Below are positions 12,652 to 24,000 of a stretch of 64,000 bases of DNA, in pieces (the first letter of the stretch is position 1; each line of letters begins with the position of its first letter). The position numbers and the translations under genes were made by a program. The stretch spans positions 434,001 to 498,000 of the forward strand of contig SSNU01000119.1 in the NCBI GenBank assembly GCA_012064415.1. The letters run 5' to 3'. This DNA comes from Gyrodactylus bullatarudis. Lineage: Eukaryota; Platyhelminthes; Monogenea; Gyrodactylidea; Gyrodactylidae. Under the pieces are notes generated by a model, which saw nothing but the letters and a program-made list of their open reading frames with translations, had not been told where the DNA came from and did not search any database.

Positions 12652-15600
12652 ATGTTTTCCTATAACTCACCAAAATGGATTTACCAAAGAATCTCATTCC
12701 TCTTACTTGTGATAAGTTACAGTTATTCCACTGTTGAATTAAGAGTCGTTGAGTCAGATATGGAATTGAATTCCTATCAAATTAAGCGTAAGTCTTTGAT
12801 TTCATTTTAAAAAATTTGGGATTTCTTTCTTTTTATGTATTAATCAATGCGATGGACCAAATGTGGCCAAGAGAAATTTCAATGAAATAGTGAAGAATAT
12901 GATGAAAAGAAAGACACTGAACCTCTCCAATCAAAAGAGGAAGAATAATCTCTTTTTCAAGGGTTAGGAAATATGGTTTCATCGCAATTCTCTTTTGACT
13001 TCATGAATTGATTTCATGAATTGAATGACACAATACCTGAATACTATCTTCCTTCTGACTAAAGGTTTATTTTTTGTCTGGAATGTCAGTTGAGTTTCAT
13101 GAAATAATGAACAATTATAGATTTTTCCACATGAAGCATGAAACAGATCTTTTATAATACTCACCAAAGTCTTTTTAAGATATCTATTCAATTGATTTTC
13201 TCGGCATTGGTCTTGTCAATAATTTCGCATTAACTTTCTAAACTGTCATTCTCTTTGTGAATGTATCGCAAAATAGGCTATGCTATCATTATTAATAATT
13301 GTGAAATTCATGTCTAATAGACATTTTCTATTGTCTAAACTTTCCCATTTTTAATCTTATTGGTTTCAATACCCTGTTTTCGAATAATCTTCGTATGCTG
13401 ATTTGTACATTCTATACAGTAGAGTACAGCCCAGTTTTTAAAACTATCAACATTACGATTCTCAAACAGATTTCAGTATTAACCAAATACAGAGTATTCT
13501 AAATATGTTAAAGTCTATTCTCAGAACTATCTGAGAACAAATGTAGATATCCGCAAAAAATTCCAGGTGGTTAGTACTTGAGAATGGGGTGAAATACTAT
13601 CAATTAAACTGTGCACAATAAGCCATCCTGACGAGCTAATTGTAGATTAATTATATTATATATAAAACAGGCAAAATATCTACCTTCTCTTCCAGAAATG
13701 TTGAAGTATTTCTAAATAGATTTTTAAACTTAGCTTTAAATTCTGAAAATAGCTGTGTATTCGGCTAAAAAATGTAAACATCTTTAGATGAAGAGCGGTT
13801 CTCTACTATACAGCCCTGAACCGTCTAAATTTTAGTATATAACCAAGATATCAATTAGCTTTTGAATTGCATACTCTTCATTATGTTTTAAATGATTTCT
13901 TTTGAAAAGCTGTCTCAAATATTAAAATCAGCAAATATGTAAACAGAACAGTATATGTTTGTTGGGATGAACGCGATGATGTGCACTACTTCCTCATCCG
14001 TTTGTATTACAACATGCAAATTTACCTCGACAACTACTTCATTTATGGAAATAACACTGATATGACGATAAGAGGACTGCCAACAAAGACTCACATTGAA
14101 TTTTCCATCAGTGCTGCTCGAGTGTCGTATACCACTAGCAGCAGAAGCAGTATCTATTTTGAGTTAACAAGTGAGTTTATATTTGATAAAGAATGACTCA
14201 TGACGCATACATAGAATAGGCTATTTGGTCTATTTTAATTAAAGATTTATCTCAGATCAAATAATCTCAAGAAAATGCATGATATTGACTGTAAATTCTT
14301 CTTTTGGTTTTTGAGTGACTATTTTCTCTTCTGGTGGATAGCCTAGCCATAGCTGAGCAATATTAGAGAATCTCTTGGTATAATAGATCAGTGTATAATA
14401 TACACTGTATACAGTTCAGATAAACAAGATCACACTCTAATAATTATAATTATTCATTCATTCAAGATGCCACAAATTACGAGTATCTACGTAAGTTCAT
14501 GAGTTCATATTTGGGAAATTAAAAAAAAATCAATCTTTAGCCCAAATGATGGCGACCACACCCGAACCTATCTCGATAACCCGATCGGCAGAAGAGTTGA
14601 ACCGGGAAAAGGCCATTGTTATCGGTGGAATAATCTCTGGGATAATTGCTTTTATTATTATCGCTGTGGGAATAACATTCCTCATTCTTTGGTTTAATTG
14701 CGGATACTTGTTCTAGTAAGTTTTGATTAAAAAAAGCACCCTTGAACATTAACAGTTACTATATAGTATACAGTATGATGGAATTGTAGTTTAACCCTTA
14801 ATGTCCCACTGGGTTATTTCTATCACACGTCCTTTTAGTGACTTATTATTATTCCTTCACGCCTCAGAAAATGCTTTGTTTACCACCCATTCGATAGGAA
14901 ATTATTATTAATCTCCTGGAATACGCAAAGATCTTGGCTCTATCATCCGTCAAACTCGCGCTATATTAATTTAAAGAGAGTTGATTTTTTTCAAAAAATT
15001 AATTTTTGTTTAAAAGGTTTTTTTTGAAAACCTACTTCCAGGGGTCATCGATAAAAAGTAAGATAACTTTTATTGAGGAATCATCCCTCTAGAATCCAAA
15101 TATGCAATCGCCTGAACTCTATATCTTCTTAAGCTACAAAGATAACCTGTTTTTGGATCATTTTTTGATCGATAACTTCTGAACCAAAATTGCGTTAAAA
15201 CAACTGTAGATTCGTAATCAGCGTGTTCACAAACCATCGGATAGACATAAGATTGAATGCGAGTCATGAAAAAAAATTCCCTGGGACTCTAAGGGTTAAA
15301 TAGAGGTTAGAGGCTTCCAATGGATTCTTTATGGTCCGTAATTGTTTAATCCGTTTAATTTTTCCAATTGACCGGATTTCTTCAGAATATATTAAATATT
15401 AATCTGATTTTAAAAAAATTCAAGTGTTTCCAATAATTCAAAATTTATCATTTCTCGTAATAAAATTCATTCATTGAAAAAATTTTTGGCGCAAATTCGG
15501 AAATTTGACATCTTTATTGAAGATTTTTCAATTGCAATTATGGATATCTGAAAACATATCTAAAACATTTGAAGATCAATAGGATTTTTTCTTCTCCTCT

Positions 15601-18600
15601 CATGAAAGCATAAACTTGAAAAAAATAATTTAATAATTTTTGAACAATTCACTTGGCAACGTGTTTTTGTCATCAATAAATTATTGCAGAACAAGAGAAC
15701 TAAATGTTCTATTCATTAGCCGAAAATGATCATTTCTCTCTTTTAAAGTAGGAAAGATTTGGAAAAGTGAGTCTTTTACTGAGTAACTAACAACGATTGG
15801 ACTAATAACAATTGTAATTATTATCCTTTGGTTCCAATTTAGTTTAACTAATACCTGTACCTGGGCAATGTTAATAAATTACAGGTTGAATTCGTTAATC
15901 CATAAAACATTTGCCCCCTCTTGTTTTCTAGTAATTTTTCTGAATGACAAAGAGATCAAGGGCTTCTTAACATCAATGAAATGAAAACGTATCCCTTGCG
16001 GTGATATAATAAAGACGAACACGATTCAAAGTAAACTTATAGAGAGATAAGAGGGATAACTGTTCTCTAATTTAACCGTTGAATTAACCTTATCCAGAAT
16101 TATCCGTTAATTATTTAATATAAACCAAAATGAATAAAGCTGGAGAAATGGGTCATCTTAAATATTCATCTATATGAATTTAACTGATATTTGAGATAAA
16201 AAAATCCGATCCGGAAATTTTCAAGTAACAATTAAATTTTTGTGATTGAAAATCTTCGCATGGAACTTCTAACTTTTTAAACAGCTCATCAGCTCATTTG
16301 ATATTATCTATGCTCGAAGAGAATATTACAGTTATTGGTAACACTTCACTTCGGGTACAGAGTTAGCCAATGAGAATCAATCAAAAACCTGAGTGCAATA
16401 CATTTCCTATTAAGTACTATTCTTTTCCATTGTAGTCTATTCGAGTCTATGATTATATACAAATCCTCGAATACTATTCTCCATACTTCATCTGAGGTAC
16501 ATTGAGCAAGCCTAATCATATAGGGCTTATTTCTAAATTAAATCAACCTCAATTTTGTATATTTTCAAAGCCTTTTCCTAAATTGAAAGTTCGATAAATC
16601 ATTGATCAATAAAAATTATAGTGTCAATCATTCTCATTTTTCTGCTAACCAACATGAACCTTCTGAGAACGATATCTGAAACATGATCTAGCATAAGACT
16701 CTATTGACAGATGCGATACTTCAAGAAATAAATAAAAACATTCCGATTCACTAGCTATAGACTATAGTCTGATGCGGTGTTTAAAATGCGCTAAGGAATT
16801 CTCAATCCCAAAAGGGGAATCAATCTTCCACAGTCAATTTCAAGATGACTCGTTGAAGGCAAATATTAATCGAACAATCGCCATACATCGAGTTTCTTGG
16901 GAAAAAGGATATATGAATAGTATTCATTGAACAATCAATGAGTATTACTCATAGAGGGAATCACTGGCAAGGGTTCTTGAATTGTCTACTCACAGCCATG
17001 GTCCAGAAAATAGAGTGATGACCTCATTCGATCTAGTCAATAACCTAATTTAAGATGAGAATATTGACTTTGATAGTTTAAGTTAGCTAAATTTTGAGCA
17101 TAAAAACCTTCTAATAACTTGAGTAATAAACAAGAAAAAGTTGAGCTAAATTAATAATCAAGTTCTATGAAAAAATTGTTGAATTAATTCAGAAATAAGC
17201 CCTGTATGATTAGGCTTGCTCAATGTACCTCAAGTGAAGTATGGATAATAGTATTCGAGGATTTGTATATAATCATAGACTCGAATAGACTACAATGGAA
17301 AAGAATAGCACTTAATAGGAAATGTATTGCACTCAGGTTTTTGATTGATTCTCATTGGCTAACGCAAAACTCCCCCCAAAATTGAGTTTTTCGCTGTACC
17401 CGAAGTGAAGTGTTACCCAGTTATTTTTAAAATTAAAGGGCGGATTCTTATCTGCTAGTTTTGCTAAAAAATAATTTGATACAAACCCCTATTTTAGATC
17501 GAAAGCTGTTGACTTTGATTTATTCAAGTAAGTTTTGATTCATCATCACCCTTAAGACGTCCATATCCAATTGAATGGAAAAAGTTCAAAACATACTATC
17601 GAGAATCGAAGATGAATTGTTACCAGGCTCTGCGAGTACAATTTGAGGTGAATAAAATAGTTGTATTAACTAGGCTTCTGACAGATTTTGTCTACGACTT
17701 CAAGATTTCCCATAAGCTCGACAATTCTTTCGACAAACATTGCTGAATCTTGTCCACATTTGAATCGTTTCAAGAATATAATTCCATGTGAGAATTATAA
17801 TGTTTTTTATAATTATTATTTACTCCTTACTTGCAAGTAGATCTCTTAAATTAAGATTATATTTTTAGATGACTTCAATGTTGTTAAACTAAAAGAGGTC
17901 TGCCATGAATTTTTAACTAAGCTTTAGGAACCCTACTACATCAATGCCAGTTATTTACGGGTTAGAAATGACTTTGGTGGTTCAGTATCCATCAGCACCA
18001 TATTTGAAGATGCCAAGTTATCTGAAACAATGGAAAATTCAACAGTTAAATTTATCGCAACGCAAGCTCCTTTCGATGATACGGTCAATGAATTTTGGCG
18101 GTGCATTTGGGAGAACAATGTTGGATGTATTGTCATGCTTACGAGGTAAAAATTTTCAAAATTCAACTTAAAAAAACATTAAATTATATGAAGCTTTTAG
18201 ACATGCGAACTTAATTTTAATCATTAAATTGTTCTTTATAAAGTTTCAACTACGAAAAGACTGGCAACAAATGTCTAAAATATTGGCCAGACTCTGATTC
18301 AATCGCCCTGATAGGAGATGCAGACTCCCCAGGCTGCATAGCGATAGAGGTTTTGTCCCATGGAGAGATGAACCCCGACGTTAAACTGACCGTCATTCAG
18401 CTTACTATGGTAGGTCAATATGAGAAATTAAGAATCTTCCTATTATAGAATGAAGAAGTTAGAACTATAAATCATTATCAATATCATACTTGGATCGATC
18501 ATCAAGAGCCGAGTTTAGAACCGTTTGCGAAATTGGTCAGAGTCATTCGAAACCGGGAGAATGGCTCTAATAAACTCAAACTTGTCCATTGCATGTGAGT

Positions 18601-20238
18601 ATTCATAACCCTAACCTCATTACTTCGTTTAAATTACAAATTACTTCTGTGATTCATCTTTTTTCGCCTATTCGATACAGATAGTAGTAACCTTGAACAA
18701 TTTTTTTCAAAATTACTTAAATCGCCTATCGTTATGATAAATCTAATCTTCATCGTTCTGTAATAAAATAAACAAAAATATGAACATTTTCAAATTAAAA
18801 ACGTTTTATAATTGTTTTAACTTTAATTCACATAATTTCTTCCCAATTTTTATTTTTCCAACAGAGTTGCGAAAATGACTGAAACCTTAATGAAATTATT
18901 TTTTCAATAGTTGAAAATGAAATTCCTCTTATTTTTATTTATAGGCCAATTCTGTTCGGTAAAAAAATTTTTTTAATTTGAAAATGTTCATATTTTTGTT
19001 TATCTTATTACAGAAGCATGGAAAGAAGCGAAATTTGATGAGATAATGTTAAAATTCTTGAAGATTAGGTTTATCATATCGATGGACGATTTGAGAGATT
19101 CGTTAAAGTCTAGATTGTAGATGTAATACAGAAAATACTATTCAAATCCTATTGCAATGGCAGACCTAGAAGTGTTGAGTAGCCTTACCATGAATCAGAA
19201 ATATAATTCATTCACCGATCAACAAGAAATATTATTTAGTAAATAATATTTACATTAGATTTTGACGAAATTTTCCAATGTATTACTAAAAAGGGTTAAA
19301 TTAGAGAACAGTTGTCCCCTCTTATTTCTCTCTAAGTTTACTTTGAATCGTGTTGGTCTTTTTATTATCGATGACATGAAAACTCACCGCAAGAGATTCG
19401 TTTTCATTTCATTGATGTTAAGAAGCCCTGATCTCTTTGTCATTCAGAAAAATTACTAGAAAACAAGAGGGGCAAATAGCCCTATAAATTAGCCCCAAAA
19501 TGGCTTGACGATATGGAAAAAGTATATTACTACAACTTTACTGGAAGGAAAAATCATAACATTTTGTTTATAATTTTATTACAAAAGTAAAAAGCTGATT
19601 AATATGAATTTTACAAAATTCTCAATTTTTTAAATCAAGAAATAGAATATGCTAAAGATATTTGAGAATCTAGATTATGTTACCTACTTGTTTACCATTT
19701 GAAGAAAAAAATGATCTTTACGAAAAATAGCAAATTTCGATTTGACACCAAATACTCTTAAACTTTGGCCTGAAAGTAGGAGAGTGGATCAAGATCTGGT
19801 CTAATGATTTACCTCGTTATCGTTTTCAAGTTGAATTTCAATGATTTTCAAAAATATCAATGAAATTTCATTGATTCAAATTTCTCTGAATATGAGCTGT
19901 ATAAAAAGATATATTTTGGATTGAAATTTGATGGGATGATGTTAAGAAATCTATCAATAATTTTAGGGCCGGTGTAGGACGAACTGGAACCTTTATAACA
20001 GCTTGGATATTACAGGAAATGATTCGTAAACGAAAGTATATCGACATCTTTGGTATCATCCTATACATGAGGCAATATCGAAAGCTTTTTGTCCAAACTG
20101 AAGTATGTTTCCCCTTATACTTTTACATCCTAGGAACAATACATTTTCCTTCATCGTTACGCCAATTTCATTTTGGACACTAAAAGGACCAATGATTCCA
20201 TACTAAGTCGATCTCATTCGCTTAACCCATTAGACTGA
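12652..20238 (+). CDS. Divergent receptor-type protein tyrosine phosphatase
   Basis: A signal-peptide exon (12652-12787) and an FN3-like exon (about 13932-14170) are followed by a transmembrane exon (14541-14715) with a long I/V/G-rich span. A single PTP domain is read from exons 17498-17527, 17557-17647, 17685-17787, 17869-17897, 17928-18145, 18244-18409, 18449-18594, 19967-20102 and 20134-20238. Landmarks are LNRFKN and IPYDFN, YINASY, FIATQAP, and the signature HC(M)AGVGRTG split by an intron. Two catalytic motifs depart from the norm. The WPD loop reads WID, and the residue after the nucleophilic Cys is Met instead of Ser/Ala; Cys, Arg and the loop Asp remain. Exons between 12788 and 13931 are unresolved. 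Joining the transmembrane exon directly to 17498 creates a stop, so an exon may be missing or these may be two genes. Introns of 29, 30, 37 and 39 nt occur. Confidence 0.7.
14791..15299. mobile_element. TTAA-flanked MITE (piggyBac-like ends)
   Basis: The element lies between TTAA at 14791-14794 and TTAA at 15296-15299. Its ends begin CCCTTAATGTCCCA and, in reverse complement, CCCTTAGAGTCCCA, about 12 of 14 bases alike. TTAA target duplication with CCC termini is characteristic of piggyBac-type elements. There is no credible transposase inside, so it is non-autonomous. It lies in the intron between the phosphatase transmembrane exon and catalytic exons. Confidence 0.65.
15911..16077. repeat. 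Left arm of a 3.4-kb-spaced inverted repeat
   Basis: About 170 bp beginning TTGCCCCCTCTTGTTTTCTA is repeated in reverse complement at 19293-19477 with a few small differences. The two arms lie on either side of the first seven phosphatase-domain exons. Neither arm codes for a protein I recognise. Confidence 0.7.
16329..17425. mobile_element. Non-autonomous DNA transposon with 8-bp target duplication
   Basis: The element spans 16337-17417, about 1,081 bp, and is flanked by the identical octamer CAGTTATT at 16329-16336 and 17418-17425. Its termini are perfect inverted repeats starting GGTAACACTTCACTTCGGGT, within imperfect arms of about 200 bp. No transposase frame is present. An 8-bp duplication points to a hAT- or P-like superfamily; the termini do not show the usual hAT CAGGG/TAGGG. 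It is inserted in the long phosphatase intron. Confidence 0.8.
18766..19110. repeat. Dispersed repeat, hairpin family B (diverged copy)
   Basis: The ends AAATAAACAAAAATATGAACATT and its near reverse complement at about 18985-19015 frame a hairpin. The sequence after it, GAAGCATGGAAAGAAGCGAAA and on to about 19110, is also similar to 25830-25935. It lies in the phosphatase intron between 18594 and 19967. Confidence 0.6.
19293..19477. repeat. Right arm of the 15.9/19.3-kb inverted repeat
   Basis: This is the reverse complement of 15911-16077, with small length differences in the middle. The short frame 19262-19459 falls entirely inside this repeat and is not taken as a gene. Confidence 0.7.
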
Positions 20239-21063
20239 AAAAATTTTACCCCTAATATTTACTATAACTAATAATAAAATCATCTTACCTTATTTGGCTT
20301 GACTTGATTCATTTATTAGAGTCCAGAGAAGTCTCAACTTGTGTCAGGTAGAAAAAAATTAGTCCAAGGATCTAACCCTTTACCCTTAATTGACAATAGC
20401 TATAATGTTTCAGATCTACAAACAAATAGGTGCAGATTACAAGCGTCTCATTCGGAAGAGGCTTTAGAGAATGGTTGGTTCCCTTAAAAACTACTTGGTT
20501 CAAAATTATGTTTATTACTTTCTTCATAAAAAATCTATATAGTAGGCGTGAAAAATTTCATACATTAAAAAAACTTTATTGCTAGCCAAAATGGTTATCA
20601 TCATGTTGAATATTGTCAATAGTTCGGAAAGAAAAAAAAGGAGAAAACCTTGCGAATCTGGTCAATCATCTCATTTTATTGTACAAGATGTTTCATAAAA
20701 AGAATAATTTAACTAAATTGAAATAAATAAAAAAAGAGTAAGACGACAGTCATGTAACAGGATAGAAAGGTGGGGGAGAAATCTACAATTTTCGAGTCAC
20801 TGTGTGATAATGAAAATGATCAGTAATGAAAAGTGTTTTTCGGAAAATACACAATAATACACATGTAATATCAAAATACGTTTGATAAGGATTCCAAGAA
20901 ATATCTTGTACAAATTCGGCTTTTATTGGTTAGTTGATTGAAAGTGTTTTTATTTCTCAAAATTATTTTTATCATATATAAACATATTATTTTTACACAA
21001 GTTTTTCTTCCAAAAAAATTCGAAACGTATTGGAAATCATTCATTCAGTTAATTCGTTGTCTT
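20239..21063. other. Convergent intergenic region, phosphatase/sortilin
   Basis: Both flanking genes end here. The reverse complement near 20922 offers an AATAAAAG polyadenylation signal for sortilin about 140 bp past its stop. A short plus-strand open stretch at 20395-20470 could be an alternative phosphatase 3' exon, but nothing supports it. Otherwise nothing is seen. Confidence 0.4.
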
Positions 21064-24000
21064 TTAAATGAACGAGTTTGGATTGTCAAAGCCGTCAGTT
21101 TTTGAATTGAACGTCACACGATCTGAATGGATTTCGTTGCCTTGAATTGTTGTCCCTTCAGAGTCGCTCGGTTTTTGGCCTCTATTGTTCGGCTTGATCA
21201 TGGTGAAAATCCTCTTGAGGGCTTCTTGCGGAGTTTTACTTGGCTCCGTGAACCTGGAGTATTTGGATAGTTTGATCTTCTTTTTTTCATTCCGGAAACG
21301 AATCAGCAATATTATCAAGAGAAGAAACACTAGGATTCCCCATGTCGTAAAAAATATTAGGTAATTTTTGTTAATCTGAAAGAGTAAACAGGATTAACCA
21401 ATTAACAGGATTCAAGGTAATAAAGCATTTTTATTGGTCGAAAATACATTAAAAAATAATCTTTATGCATAAGGTGAATTATTTATTTGAAATTACCAGA
21501 GCTTTGTGGAGAAATCGTTGGTCAGAAAAATTTGGCTTCCAACCCCCTTGACATTTGTTGCCAGGATGTTTTTGGTAACCTAGCCTCCTGAGATCTTCGA
21601 CAAATCCAGCACTTTCAACCTGCGTATCAACAGCGGGTACATTCGGGTTTCGTATGCACAACTCTCCATTCTCGGGATTCCTCATGAAACCAAAGTCACT
21701 AAAGAATTAGAAAGCATGATAAATTGTAGTTCTTATTGGGGTAGGGGGGAGATGAACGAACCATTCAAAGTCTGTCTCTTTACATGGACAGATGTCGATT
21801 TCATTGTAAAAATTGACACTTCCGTTATTACGACATCTGAAAAGAATCCAATGTACCTTGTAAATAGATCGTATTAAATAAAATCTAAAACTTACATGGA
21901 GCCTTGTTTAACAACCTTATAGCTAGCCTTCACACCAAGGTGACATTGGTTTTTTTCCAAATGCCAATCTTCAAAATCCTCGACAGTACCTAAAGATTTG
22001 GCAAAACTAAGTATTTCTTCTCGTGTGTTTTTTCTGAGGGGGCAACTTACAATTCCTTCTCAGCTCATAGACCTTTTCAAAGTCAATGACGCCAACAATC
22101 CATTTGGCTGAGTAATATCCGTAACCGTAAATGGCGGCGATCATGTCGGATCCATCTGGCGCTGTAACAATACCAGTGAATCGAATTTTTTCCGTATTCA
22201 ATCCGGATGAGACGAGGCCACAGTCTGAGCAATCGATTGGTATCGTATGCCAACATTTCCCCTTATCAAAAGAGTACTTCAACTCCTTGGGCCATGAATT
22301 GTCGATAATCGGAACAGCGATGATAATGCCACCTCGATTTATTATATGACATGAATGGGGTCCATCAAGGGTCTGGGTAAGAAGAAAATTTTCAAAATTG
22401 CTTAACCCTTCACGTGCCATTGTTCCACCACCACGAGGGGAACACAACACTTTCTCGAGCGATAATTTTAACTGAAAGATACCTAAAACACTTTGGTTAC
22501 CCCTCATGAGAAAGGAAATTTATTAAGCTACAAAATTATGTATAATTCATAAAGATTGCTTTTCACTGATGCAATCGCCTGCTCAATATCTCTTATAGTT
22601 TACTAGATAACTAGTTTTCGAGCCTATAAATGCCAATTTTAACCTCTATTATCTTTGAAATGATAGGTCGACTTAAAAAAAGGTATTCAGATGCAGAATC
22701 AGCGTAATTATTTTGGCTAGGTTGCAAATTTTCTCATTTTTATGATGAAAAAAAATAATTTGGGACATATAATAATAAATAAGTCGATTCACATGAAATT
22801 TATACCATTCAAAAGAGCGGAAATTTAGACTTATTTTCAAAATTTTTCCATACTCGAAAAGAATTCAAAATTGCAATTAAAGTTGAAAAATAGTGAAATT
22901 TTGTTGCAAAATCAGTGACTATTTTTGGATAAATAGATCAATTGATATATTCATCAGTTAAAATTATAACAAAAGAATTATATTCAAAGAGATAGGTACA
23001 TTTCGCCAAGTCTCGTCAGTCTCAACAATTCATTAAAATAATTTTATTAAATATTGAACCAGGAATTGAGACTGAGAAGACCTGGCGAAATGTACATATC
23101 TCTTTGAATATAATTCTTTTGTTATAATTTAAACTGATGAATATTTCCAGTTATCCGGACGTATACGAAAATGTACGTATATTTTTATCCAATTAATATA
23201 TGCTCCGAGAAGAAATGTTTAGGTTTCCCGAGCAAATCTGATGCTAAATTTAATAAATCTTCAATCATTTCTTAATTTTGAAAATTATTTTTACAAAACA
23301 CTCAATTTTTTGCGATAAAATGATAATGAATCCTCGTCTTCATGTTAACTTTAGCTATCCTGGGTTTATTTACAAAAATGTGCTTTAAAATATGGAGAAT
23401 TTCTCTATTTTCATATAATCCATACAGAACGTACTCTGTGAATCAAAATCTATTTAAAATTTTATATCCCAAAGGTATTTATGAATCTGTTGAAGAATAT
23501 CGAAAGGATGACTAACTTGGACACGGTTATCTATGGTATCAAGAGAAATAATACTTAATTTCGTTAGTCAAGGTTGGCATAGAAACCGTCAAGATTCCCC
23601 ATATACACTTTGATGATTCATAGAATAGATACATATTTTTTAATTAACCTTGCGTTCAGTTTCAGTTATGCATATATACAAGAGCAAAGTGTATTTTGAT
23701 TTTTATAAAATAATAATCATAATTTATAAAAATTTAAAATTCTTAAGGTACAAATATAAAACTCAAGTGGTTGTACAAGAACAAAGTATCAGTACAAGTC
23801 TGGCAATTTCTAGTATTTGGTATTTTCAAATTAAGGCATAGAGATAGTAAAAACATACTTTATTCCAGGTAGCTCCACCGTCTTGGGAGATGAAAACAGA
23901 AGTTTTCGATGTTAACAAGTGATCTGCAACATGACCATGGGCTATGATCAAGCCAGGAGCCGTCTTCAATGATACCGGGGGGAATGCCACAGTGGCACTT

